In this document: positions 1 through 6,277 of the stretch, in pieces
Layout: each line of letters starts with the position of its first letter
Position numbering within the stretch: position 1 is the stretch's first letter
Assembly: GCA_035371905.1 (NCBI GenBank)
Contig: DAORXQ010000090.1
Span: forward strand, 1-6,604
DNA: 6,604 bases
Reading direction: 5' to 3'
Origin: a bacterium
Lineage (GTDB): Bacteria; Ratteibacteria; UBA8468; B48-G9; JAFGKM01
Made by a program: the position numbers and the translations under genes
Notes under the pieces: generated by a model
Seen by the model: only the letters and a program-made list of their open reading frames with translations
Database searches by the model: none
What the model was told of the DNA's origin: nothing

Positions 1-370
1 ATTTCATCAGTAACGGTCTATCCTTTTTTGATATTGTTCTTTTATAAATTTCTTCAGGCGTTGCTTTTAAACATATCAGAATTCCATTTTTTTTTAAATT
101 ATTGTAATTTTTTTCTCTTATAACAGCACCTCCTCCTGTTGCAATAACACAATTTTTATAATTTGATACCTCTTCAATAATTTTTTCTTCTATTTCTCTA
201 AAATATTCCTCTCCTTTAACTTCAAATATTCTTACAATTCTATCTTTTTCTCTTTCTTCTATTAATTTATCAGTATCAACAAAATTCATATTTAACCTCT
301 TAGCAAGTAATATTCCTACCTCAGTTTTGCCTGTTCCCATAAAACCAATAAGTACAATATTCTTTTCCAT
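1..370 (-). CDS. aroK: Shikimate kinase, 3' part cut off by window edge
   Basis: Cytosolic kinase that phosphorylates the 3-hydroxyl of shikimate with ATP, in the pathway to chorismate and the aromatic amino acids. I translated the minus strand from the ATG at 370-368 and read 123 codons with no stop before the edge. The family is usually about 160-175 aa, so roughly the last quarter, including the distal lid and adenine-binding parts, is missing. Visible motifs are the Walker A loop GFMGTGKT (residues 9-16), DTD at 32-34 (Mg and shikimate contacts in known AroK proteins), a GEEYFREIE segment, the TGGGAV shikimate-binding glycine motif, and DRPLL near the cut, where the lid begins. The start is fixed: an in-frame TAA (373-371) abuts the ATG, and the next Met lies inside Walker A. 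No Shine-Dalgarno is visible. The gene begins 14 bp after the aroC stop, so it probably relies on the same transcript and on reinitiation. Identification is secure. Confidence 0.95.
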   Translation of the reverse strand, partial: MEKNIVLIGFMGTGKTEVGILLAKRLNMNFVDTDKLIEEREKDRIVRIFEVKGEEYFREIEEKIIEEVSNYKNCVIATGGGAVIREKNYNNLKKNGILICLKATPEEIYKRTISKKDRPLLMK

Positions 371-384
371 TTATTAAAAGATTT

Positions 385-1533
385 TTAAAACCAGTATTTT
401 TTTATTCTTTCAATATAAATTCTATAATTTTCTTTTAAATCATTGAGAGAATCACCAGCAAACTTCTCTATATATTCAGAGGCGAGAATAAAAGCAAGTA
501 AATTTTCTCCGATTATTGAGGCAGGAACAACTGCGCATATATCACTTCTTTCATATTCATATTTTTTTTCTTTAAAATCCCTTATATCAAAAGATAAAAG
601 TCCTCTTTTAACAGTCGGTATTGGTTTGAAAAAGCATTTTATCCATAAATCATTTCCATTTGTTATTCCACCCTCTATGCCACCAGAATTATTTGTTTTT
701 CTGTAAACTTTATTTTTATAAAAAATCTCATCATGGAATTCAGAACCAAATAATTTGCTTCCTCCGAATCCAAGTCCTATTTCAATACCCTTAACTCCGG
801 GGATACTCATCAAAACATATGAAATCTTTGCATCTATTCTCTTTTCCCAGTGGACATAACTGCCAAGACCGGGACAGATACCCTCAACTATAATTTCAAA
901 AATCCCTCCTATGGTATCTCCTTTTTCTCTTGCTTTATCTATTTCTTCCATCATTTCTTTTTCTCTTGAAAGACATCTAACAGGTGAATTTTCTATTTTT
1001 TCATAACTCTTTTTTATTTCTTCTATGCTTCCTTCATCTTCTATTTTTCCTATTTTTTTTACCCTGCTATAAAATCTGACATTAAACTCTGAAAGAAGTT
1101 TTTTACATATTGCTCCAATTGCTACTCTCATAGCTGTTTCTCTCGCACTTGCTCTTTCAATCACATTTCTTAAATCCTCATAATTATATTTTAAAAACCC
1201 ACATAAATCAGCATGTCCTGGTCTCGGTATATATCTTTCTTTTCCCTCTTTCTTCTTTTTAAAATCCATAAATTCTTTCCAGTTTTCCCAGTCCTTATTT
1301 TCAATTAAAAGAGATATTGGAGCACCTGTTGTTTTACCATTACGAATACCACTTAAAATTTCAACTTTATCCTTCTCTATCTTCATCCTTTCTCCTCTGC
1401 CATATCCTTTCTGTCTTCTTTCAAGTTCTTTATTTATATCTTCTACATCAATGGATAAATTCGAGACCATACCTTCAAGAATTCCAATTAGACATTTTCC
1501 ATGAGATTCACCAGCAGTAAGAAATCTTAACAT
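385..1533 (-). CDS. aroC: Chorismate synthase
   Basis: Catalyses the last step of the shikimate pathway, converting 5-enolpyruvylshikimate-3-phosphate to chorismate with loss of phosphate, and needs reduced FMN. The 382-aa protein is full length for the family. It shows all the hallmark segments: GESHG at 8-12 near the N-terminus, RPGHADL at 104-110, ERASARET at 126-133, the Gly-rich SGGIEGGITNG at about 283-293, FKPIPT at 302-307, and the C-terminal RSDICAVVPA (339-348) followed by GENLLAF. No key segment looks broken. The ATG is well supported, because a perfect AAGGAG lies six bases upstream and the family signature begins within ten residues. It is the first gene after the tRNA and is followed 14 bp later by aroK, giving a two-gene (or longer) aromatic biosynthesis operon. 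Separate FMN-reductase activity cannot be judged from sequence. Confidence 0.98.
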   Translation of the reverse strand: MLRFLTAGESHGKCLIGILEGMVSNLSIDVEDINKELERRQKGYGRGERMKIEKDKVEILSGIRNGKTTGAPISLLIENKDWENWKEFMDFKKKKEGKERYIPRPGHADLCGFLKYNYEDLRNVIERASARETAMRVAIGAICKKLLSEFNVRFYSRVKKIGKIEDEGSIEEIKKSYEKIENSPVRCLSREKEMMEEIDKAREKGDTIGGIFEIIVEGICPGLGSYVHWEKRIDAKISYVLMSIPGVKGIEIGLGFGGSKLFGSEFHDEIFYKNKVYRKTNNSGGIEGGITNGNDLWIKCFFKPIPTVKRGLLSFDIRDFKEKKYEYERSDICAVVPASIIGENLLAFILASEYIEKFAGDSLNDLKENYRIYIERIKKYWF

Positions 1534-1538
1534 CTTTT

Positions 1539-1544
1539 CTCCTT
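1539..1544 (-). promoter_or_regulatory. Ribosome-binding site of aroC
   Basis: The minus strand reads AAGGAG here, with five bases (1534-1538) between it and the aroC ATG. This is a near-ideal Shine-Dalgarno and confirms the chosen aroC start. It contrasts with the following gene, aroK, which has none. Confidence 0.85.
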
Positions 1545-1566
1545 AAATTTTAAATACCTGTCTATA

Positions 1567-1595
1567 ATTATAACTTAAACTTTATTTTTTAAAAA
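1567..1595 (-). promoter_or_regulatory. Candidate sigma-70-type promoter for aroC-aroK
   Basis: On the minus strand a perfect TATAAT (1572-1567) lies 17 bp downstream of TTTTTA (1595-1590), which matches only three of six -35 consensus bases and touches the tRNA 3' end. Transcription would begin near 1560, giving a short leader of about 27 bases that ends in the aroC ribosome-binding site. The geometry is right, but TATAAT-like words are common in DNA this AT-rich. Read-through from the tRNA promoter is an alternative. Confidence 0.4.
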
Positions 1596-1666
1596 GCCCG
1601 CGGCCGGATTTGAACCGGCGACTTACGCATTACGAATGCGTCGTTCTACCACTGAACTACACGGGC
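1595..1666 (-). tRNA. tRNA-Thr, anticodon CGU
   Basis: The minus strand folds into a complete 72-nt cloverleaf. The acceptor stem pairs GCCCGTG with CGCGGGC (one T-G wobble). The D arm is GTTC-loop-GAAC with GG in the loop. The anticodon stem ACGCA/TGCGT encloses the loop TTCGTAA, the variable loop is five bases (AAGTC), and the T stem GCCGG/CCGGC encloses TTCAAAT. Anticodon CGT (1634-1632) reads the threonine codon ACG, and the C2-G71 pair plus G35/U36 agree with known threonine identity elements. The discriminator is T (1595), and no CCA follows, so CCA must be added after transcription. The gene stands alone between two protein operons. No hairpin terminator follows it, only a T/A-rich trailer running into the aroC leader. 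Confidence 0.97.
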
Positions 1667-1860
1667 ACATTTATAATTTTACCATTTTTTAAGAGATATT
1701 TTTAGTTAAGAAGGAAAGAAGATAAAGTTTATCAGCAGATTAATATTAAACCATTATTACTTAAAAATGTTTTGCAAATTGAAAAGTTTGAATATTTTTA
1801 TTAAATGATACATCTATTTCTAAAATTTTTTTTATTTAAGAACGACGAGATTTAAGTTTT
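1667..1860. other. AT-rich spacer between the glmM operon and the tRNA gene
   Basis: No open frame of note, no second RNA gene and no G+C-rich hairpin with a T-tract is visible after the GlmM stop, so the end of the upstream operon is not marked by a recognisable intrinsic terminator. On the minus strand, TAAAAT at 1681-1676 lies about the right distance before the tRNA for a -10 box. The best 17-bp-spaced -35 (TAAAAA, 1704-1699) is poor, so this is only a weak promoter guess. Confidence 0.4.
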
Positions 1861-3192
1861 TTATAAAATAGCCCTGAATTCTTCTAAATACTCATTTAAA
1901 ATTTTCCTATCTTTGCTTTCAATAATCAATCTTAAAATTGGTTCGGTTCCAGAAGGTCTTATGTGAATCCAGCCATCTTTTCTTACTATTTTTACTCCAT
2001 CAAGATAATCTATCTTTTCTTTGCTGTACTTGTTTTTTATCTTTTTCAGTATTTCTTTAATTTTATGGGGTTCAATTTTATATTTTTCTTTTACCATAAA
2101 ATATTCAGGAAATTCAGAAACTACTTCCGATATTTTTTTTTCTTTTCTCGATATATAATCAAGAATTAAAGCCATACCAACAAAACTATCCCTTCCATAG
2201 TGAACAGATGAATAAATAACTCCTCCATTCCCCTCACCACCTACTAATGATTTAATTTTTTTCATTTTTTCAACAACATTTACCTCACCAATTTTTGTTC
2301 TGTAAACTTTCACACCAAATTTTTCTGCAATTTCATCTATAACCATTGAGGTTGAAAGATTGACTACTACAGGACTCTTTATTTTTTCAAGAATATTTTT
2401 TACACATATAGCAAGAACCATCTCCTCTCCAATTATATTTCCCTTTTCATCAACAATTGCCAATCTGTCTCCATCAGGGTCCTGTGCAAAACCAATATTT
2501 GCATTTTTTTCTTTAACAATTTTTGATAATTGTTTTAATGTTTCTTTTTTTGGTTCAGGGTCATGAACAAAAATACCATACGGTTTTTCATTTATTATTT
2601 CCACTGTACAGTTCATATTTTCAAGAAATTTTTTTGTGAAAATAGCACCTACTCCCTGACATACATCAACTATTATTTTTAGTTTTTTCTCCTTTATTTT
2701 TTCTATATCTACATTGTTATAAATTTCTTGGAAGTATATATCTTCAATTTGTGTTTCAGTTTTGATTCTACCCGGTTTTTTTGATAAGGAAATTTCAGTT
2801 TTTTTGTATATCTCTAACAATTTTCTATTTTCTCTTTCATTCAGAAAAGTTCCCTTTGTTGATAAAAACTTAATTCCATTATACTGGAAAGGATTATGAC
2901 TTGCTGTAACTATTACACCCCCCGCTCTTTTATTTTTTTCCACTGCAAATTCTATTATTGGAGTTGGCATAATTCCAAGGTCAATAACATTTTTCCCTTT
3001 TGCAAGAAGTGAAGAAATTAAAGCATATTTTAAAACTTCACTGGAAATTCTTGTATCAGTCCCGATATAAATATTTTTTTCTTTCAAATAAAATCCATAA
3101 GCAAGTCCAAATTTGTAAGCAATTTCCGGAGTTAATTCTGAAGGATATATTCCTCTTATTCCTGCAACACTTATTTTAAGTTTTTCAATCAT
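1861..3192 (-). CDS. glmM: Phosphoglucosamine mutase-type phosphohexomutase (GEGNGG class)
   Basis: Alpha-D-phosphohexomutase, probably interconverting glucosamine-6-phosphate and glucosamine-1-phosphate on the way to UDP-N-acetylglucosamine for the cell envelope. At 443 aa it is full length with all four catalytic regions: GIRG at 11-14; the phosphoserine loop TASHNP at 96-101 (Ser98 predicted to carry the phosphate); the Mg-binding loop DPDGDR at 238-243; the sugar-binding loop GEGNGG at 319-324 followed by HYGRDS (331-336); and the phosphate-binding RPSGTEP at 412-418. Classical bacterial GlmM has GEQSGH at the sugar loop. GEGNGG with HYGRD is, from memory, the form in archaeal GlmM and in some phyla such as Bacteroidota. 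Phosphomannomutase or a dual PMM/PGM remains possible. The ATG overlaps the truB stop as ATGA (4 bp), implying coupled translation. It is the last gene of the operon. Confidence 0.85.
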   Translation of the reverse strand: MIEKLKISVAGIRGIYPSELTPEIAYKFGLAYGFYLKEKNIYIGTDTRISSEVLKYALISSLLAKGKNVIDLGIMPTPIIEFAVEKNKRAGGVIVTASHNPFQYNGIKFLSTKGTFLNERENRKLLEIYKKTEISLSKKPGRIKTETQIEDIYFQEIYNNVDIEKIKEKKLKIIVDVCQGVGAIFTKKFLENMNCTVEIINEKPYGIFVHDPEPKKETLKQLSKIVKEKNANIGFAQDPDGDRLAIVDEKGNIIGEEMVLAICVKNILEKIKSPVVVNLSTSMVIDEIAEKFGVKVYRTKIGEVNVVEKMKKIKSLVGGEGNGGVIYSSVHYGRDSFVGMALILDYISRKEKKISEVVSEFPEYFMVKEKYKIEPHKIKEILKKIKNKYSKEKIDYLDGVKIVRKDGWIHIRPSGTEPILRLIIESKDRKILNEYLEEFRAIL

Positions 3193-3899
3193 ATCACACT
3201 CTCTACTTTCAATATTTTCAATAATTCATCCAGATAAATCAAATATTTTTCTATTCCATATTTTTTTAAATTCTCTATTCTTACACTATCTTCTATTTTA
3301 AAGGGTCCAACTTTTGTTCTTATAAGTTTATTCTGTGTACCGCCACAACCAAGTTTTTCGCCGATATCTCTGCATAAAGACCTTACATAAGTTCCTTTAG
3401 AACATAAAACTTTAAATTCAATATAAGGAAGAGCAATTTTTAAAATTTCTATTTTTTTTATGATAACTTTTCTTGGAGGTGGTTGTATTTTTATTCCTTT
3501 TCTATAATATTTGTATAAAGGTTTTCCTTTATATTTAATTGCTGAAATAAAAGGTGGTATTTGTTCAGTTTCTCCTTCAAAACTTTTAATTACCTCAATT
3601 ATTCTTTCTTCATTTAAATTTTTTATCTGTTTTTCTTCTATTATTTTTCCCTCTATATCATCTGTATCTGTTTTAATACCGAGAAGAACTTCTGCAATGT
3701 ATTCTTTATCAAAATTCAGAAATTTATTTGAAAGTTTTGTCATTCTTCCAAAAAGTAGGATTAATACCCCTTCTCCAATTGGGTCAAGGGTTCCTCCATG
3801 TCCTATTTTATCTTTAAAATTAAATTCTTTTTTTATTATCCTGATTACATCGTAAGAGGTTATTCCTCCTGGTTTATATACATTTATTATTCCATCCAT
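3189..3899 (-). CDS. truB: tRNA pseudouridine(55) synthase TruB, short form
   Basis: Isomerises uridine 55 of the tRNA T loop to pseudouridine. The catalytic block GHGGTLDP (33-40) carries the nucleophile Asp39. The N-terminal KPGGITS (9-15), KEY with Tyr67, PPFISAIKYKGKPLY (115-129), SKGTYVRSLCRDIG (167-180) and RTKVGPF (194-200) are all family signatures. At 236 aa it is shorter than E. coli or Thermotoga TruB (about 310) and ends soon after the catalytic domain, so no C-terminal PUA-like RNA-binding domain is present. The first ATG gives the usual MDGIINVYKP opening and overlaps the end of the upstream DHH gene by 13 bp. No strong Shine-Dalgarno precedes it, which suggests coupling. The nrnA-truB pair is a recurrent bacterial arrangement, normally preceded by rbfA, which is absent here. 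Confidence 0.97.
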   Translation of the reverse strand: MDGIINVYKPGGITSYDVIRIIKKEFNFKDKIGHGGTLDPIGEGVLILLFGRMTKLSNKFLNFDKEYIAEVLLGIKTDTDDIEGKIIEEKQIKNLNEERIIEVIKSFEGETEQIPPFISAIKYKGKPLYKYYRKGIKIQPPPRKVIIKKIEILKIALPYIEFKVLCSKGTYVRSLCRDIGEKLGCGGTQNKLIRTKVGPFKIEDSVRIENLKKYGIEKYLIYLDELLKILKVESVI

Positions 3900-4873
3900 C
3901 TCAGTTCTTTTTTAATTAAGGATTCAACTTCTTCCATTTTTTTATTTTCAATAAAACAGCCTGCTGCTTCTCTATGCCCTCCTCCACCAAATTTTTTTGC
4001 AATATTTTCAACATCAACCTTACCTTTACTTCTCATACTAACCTTAATACCATTTTCTTTTTCTTTAAATAAAACACCGACTTCAATTCCTTTTATAGAA
4101 ATTAAAAAATCCACAAATCCTTCTGTATGTTCTTCTTTTGCTTTTGCTTTTTTGAAAAATTCAGCAGGAACTCTCATAAAACATATTTTTTTTCTTTTAT
4201 CAAATTTCAGTGTTTCAAGTGCCAGTTTAAAAAGAATGACCGATTTTATTGATTTTTCAAAAAATATTTTTTGAGCGATTTTTTCAGGATTAATTTTTGT
4301 ATCAATTAAATTTTTAGCAATGTCCATTGTATATTTACTTATGTGGTGTAGAAAACCGCATGTATCATATATAATTGAAGTATATAAACAGGTAGCAATT
4401 TTTTTATCAATATGTTTCAACTCTTCACATAAAAAATATGTCATTTCTCCTGTTGAAGAAAAAACAGGATTAATCCAGTTAATATTACCGAATTCAGAAT
4501 TAGTTATGTGGTGGTCAATATTTATAATAAAAGGAATTTTCTTTATAATTTCCTTGACATTCCCTATTCTTTCTAAGTTACCACTGTCTAGTATAATTCC
4601 AACTTCAAAATTATCTATTTTTTTTATTTTGGAAAATATTTTTATATGTTTTGAATATGGAAGGAATTTAAATATTGCTGGTATTGAATCCTGATTTATT
4701 ATTTCCACATGCTTATTTAACTTTTTTAGACATATATAAAGAGCAATTTCACTTCCAATTCCATCACCATCAATATTGATATGTGAAGTTATAAGAAATG
4801 AATTTTTATCCTTCATTACTTTAATTATTTCTTCAATCTTTTTTTTATCAAGTGGAGATAACTTTACTTCCAT
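3887..4873 (-). CDS. nrnA: DHH/DHHA1 phosphoesterase, NrnA-like nanoRNase / pAp phosphatase
   Basis: Predicted cytosolic Mn-dependent phosphoesterase that degrades short oligoribonucleotides and, in characterised NrnA proteins, dephosphorylates 3'-phosphoadenosine 5'-phosphate. The 328-aa protein has a complete DHH domain: HINIDGDGIGS (31-41), LDSG with Asp96, the name-giving DHH at 120-122, and the fourth metal motif YDTCGF with Asp170. A DHHA1 substrate domain follows, with TEGFVDF (250-256), the RS pair at 281-282, and FGGGGHREAAGC (295-306). Family members usually have TDTG where this one has YDTC, but the metal-ligand Asp is kept. The start is supported by an AAGGAG seven bases upstream, inside the end of hflX, giving a 26-bp overlap. 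The 3' end overlaps truB by 13 bp. Family assignment is firm. Whether RNA, pAp or a cyclic dinucleotide product is the main substrate is inference. Confidence 0.9.
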   Translation of the reverse strand: MEVKLSPLDKKKIEEIIKVMKDKNSFLITSHINIDGDGIGSEIALYICLKKLNKHVEIINQDSIPAIFKFLPYSKHIKIFSKIKKIDNFEVGIILDSGNLERIGNVKEIIKKIPFIINIDHHITNSEFGNINWINPVFSSTGEMTYFLCEELKHIDKKIATCLYTSIIYDTCGFLHHISKYTMDIAKNLIDTKINPEKIAQKIFFEKSIKSVILFKLALETLKFDKRKKICFMRVPAEFFKKAKAKEEHTEGFVDFLISIKGIEVGVLFKEKENGIKVSMRSKGKVDVENIAKKFGGGGHREAAGCFIENKKMEEVESLIKKELRWME

Positions 4874-5966
4874 AAAGAATCTCCTTTATAGTTTTTTTCA
4901 ATTCCTCAATCCCTTCCTTTGTCTTTGCTGAAACAAAAATAAAATCAGGATATCTACTTTTTATTATTTCTATTTCTTCATTAGGTAAAAGGTCAATTTT
5001 ATTAAATACATCAATTTTTGGTTTATTTTCTATGGCAAGTATTTTTAAAACTTCTGTTATCGTATCTTTCTGTTTATCTAAATTTGGTTTTGAAATATCA
5101 TAAACACAAATGATTAAATCTGAATATTTTACTTCTTCCAGTGTAGATTTAAATGCCTCAATTAAGTGATGGGGGATATTTTTTAATAAACCAACTGTGT
5201 CACTTATAAGACAGATTTTATTATCTCCGAGATAAACACCTCTTGTCGCAGGGTCAAGTGTTGCAAAGAGTTTATCAGCAACATAAAGATTGGAAGAACT
5301 TAAAGAGTTTAATAAACTGCTTTTACCAACATTTGTATAACCTAAAAGTGAAGCAGTCGGGAACATTTCTCTTGATTTTCTCAAAACTTCTCTGTGTTTT
5401 TCAATATCTTTTATTTTTTCCTTTAATATATGAATTCTATCTTTTATTCTTCTTCTATATACCTCAAGTTTCATTTCTCCAGGTCCTCTTGTTCCAAGTC
5501 CTCCTCCAAGACGAGAAAGAGAAATTCCTTGACCCGTTAATCTTGGAAGTAAATAATTGAGTTGTGCAAGTTCAACCTGAATTTTACCTTCTTTAGAATG
5601 TGCATGTTCTCCAAAGATATATAGAATTAATTCTGTTCTATCTATAACTTTGATACCAAGAGTTTCTTCTATATTTCTCTGCTGAACAGGAGTGAGGTCT
5701 TTTTCAAATATAAGAATTGAAATATTGTTTTTCTGTATAAAATTTTTGATTTCTTCCAGTTTACCCTTTCCAATATATGTTGCTGGGTTTATCTGCTGGA
5801 GTTTAATATAGAATTTTTCTATTATTTTTATCCCGAGTGTTTCTGATAGAGCTGTTAATTCTTCGGTTTCTTCTTCTATTTCATAATAAGATTTATCTTT
5901 TATTATTACTAATATACCTCTTTTACCAACAAATGTTTCTGGTAAATTCTCAATAAGTTTTTTCAC
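4848..5966 (-). CDS. hflX: Ribosome-splitting GTPase HflX
   Basis: GTPase that binds the 50S subunit and, in studied bacteria, splits stalled or idle 70S ribosomes under stress. The 372-aa protein has the HflX N-terminal domain with NPATYIGKGK (60-69), DLTPVQQRNIE (90-100) and DRTELIL (109-115), then the Gly-rich linker GGGLGTRGPGE (154-164) and the helical arm. The G domain follows: G1 GYTNVGKS (209-216), G2 FATLDPATR (234-242), G3 DTVG (256-259), G4 NKID (322-325) and G5 SAK (346-348). It lacks the long C-terminal extension of E. coli HflX. The linker reads GPGEM-KLE-VYRR where GPGET/K and DRR are usual. The start codon is GTG: it overlaps the rplU stop as GTGA (4 bp), no in-frame Met occurs before residue 165, and no Shine-Dalgarno is visible, so initiation is probably coupled to rplU. 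Confidence 0.96.
   Translation of the reverse strand: MKKLIENLPETFVGKRGILVIIKDKSYYEIEEETEELTALSETLGIKIIEKFYIKLQQINPATYIGKGKLEEIKNFIQKNNISILIFEKDLTPVQQRNIEETLGIKVIDRTELILYIFGEHAHSKEGKIQVELAQLNYLLPRLTGQGISLSRLGGGLGTRGPGEMKLEVYRRRIKDRIHILKEKIKDIEKHREVLRKSREMFPTASLLGYTNVGKSSLLNSLSSSNLYVADKLFATLDPATRGVYLGDNKICLISDTVGLLKNIPHHLIEAFKSTLEEVKYSDLIICVYDISKPNLDKQKDTITEVLKILAIENKPKIDVFNKIDLLPNEEIEIIKSRYPDFIFVSAKTKEGIEELKKTIKEILYGSKVIST
4881..4886 (-). promoter_or_regulatory. Ribosome-binding site of nrnA, inside hflX
   Basis: Minus-strand AAGGAG lies seven bases before the nrnA ATG and within the last codons of hflX. It decides the start and means nrnA begins 26 bp before hflX ends, with its own initiation signal rather than depending only on reinitiation. 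Confidence 0.85.
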
Positions 5967-6277
5967 TTTTTCACAATACTTTTTACTTTTAATACAGTTA
6001 AAATATCTCTATATCCAATTCCTCTTTTATACCCTGTTTTAGCAGTTTTTCTAAAAACATAGATTTTTTTACCTTTTTTTTCTTCAAGGATTTCACAAAT
6101 TACCTTTATGTTTTCAAGTTTTTCTTTTTCTGTAATCATTTCTTTTCCATCAAAAAAACATACAGGTTTTAATTCAATTTCTTCACCTACTTTTTTATCC
6201 TTAATTCTTAATACTGAAAATTTCAACCCCTCTTTAACCTTAATTTGTTTACCACCGAGTTCAATAAATGCATACAT
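5963..6277 (-). CDS. rplU: 50S ribosomal protein L21 (bL21), divergent C-terminus
   Basis: 23S rRNA-binding protein of the large subunit. The 104-aa length is normal. The opening MYAFIELGGKQ with GGKQ at 8-11 is the L21 signature, followed by the expected beta-rich middle and the basic KKIYVFRKTAKTGYKR segment. The usual C-terminal GHRQ-x-x-T motif is replaced by GYRDILT (88-94), so two of the four most conserved residues differ. The ATG is supported by AAGGAG six bases upstream and overlaps the valS TAA by one base. In most bacteria rplU is followed by rpmA (L27), often with obgE. Here it sits between valS and hflX, and no rpmA is in the window. In many bacteria the rplU leader is autoregulated, but here there is no leader because it is embedded in an operon. 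The family call is firm despite the altered motif. Confidence 0.95.
   Translation of the reverse strand: MYAFIELGGKQIKVKEGLKFSVLRIKDKKVGEEIELKPVCFFDGKEMITEKEKLENIKVICEILEEKKGKKIYVFRKTAKTGYKRGIGYRDILTVLKVKSIVKK

Noticed and set aside
1721..1733. Perfect palindrome GATAAA-G-TTTATC in the spacer before the tRNA
   Set aside because: A single 6+6 bp inverted repeat is expected by chance in several kb of AT-rich DNA. It has no second copy here, and the one-base loop cannot form a terminator.
1834..1856. Direct repeat ATTTAAG spaced 16 bp apart, just after the glmM stop
   Set aside because: Seven AT-rich bases occurring twice is likely chance; there is no further copy and no stem-loop.
1820..1860. 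Possible intrinsic terminator after glmM (T8 run at 1826-1833)
   Set aside because: The run reads as A on the transcribed strand's product rather than U, and no G+C-rich stem precedes it, so it is not a terminator for the minus-strand operon.
3798..4274. Plus-strand open frame of 158 codons, and other plus-strand frames at 443-706, 1317-1520, 1963-2169, 2360-2566, 3511-3855, 4320-4694, 5243-5560 and 6108-6299
   Set aside because: Each lies opposite a well-identified minus-strand gene. Their Phe/Ser/Leu/Ile-rich products are what the antisense of Lys/Glu-rich AT-rich genes gives, and none shows a family motif.
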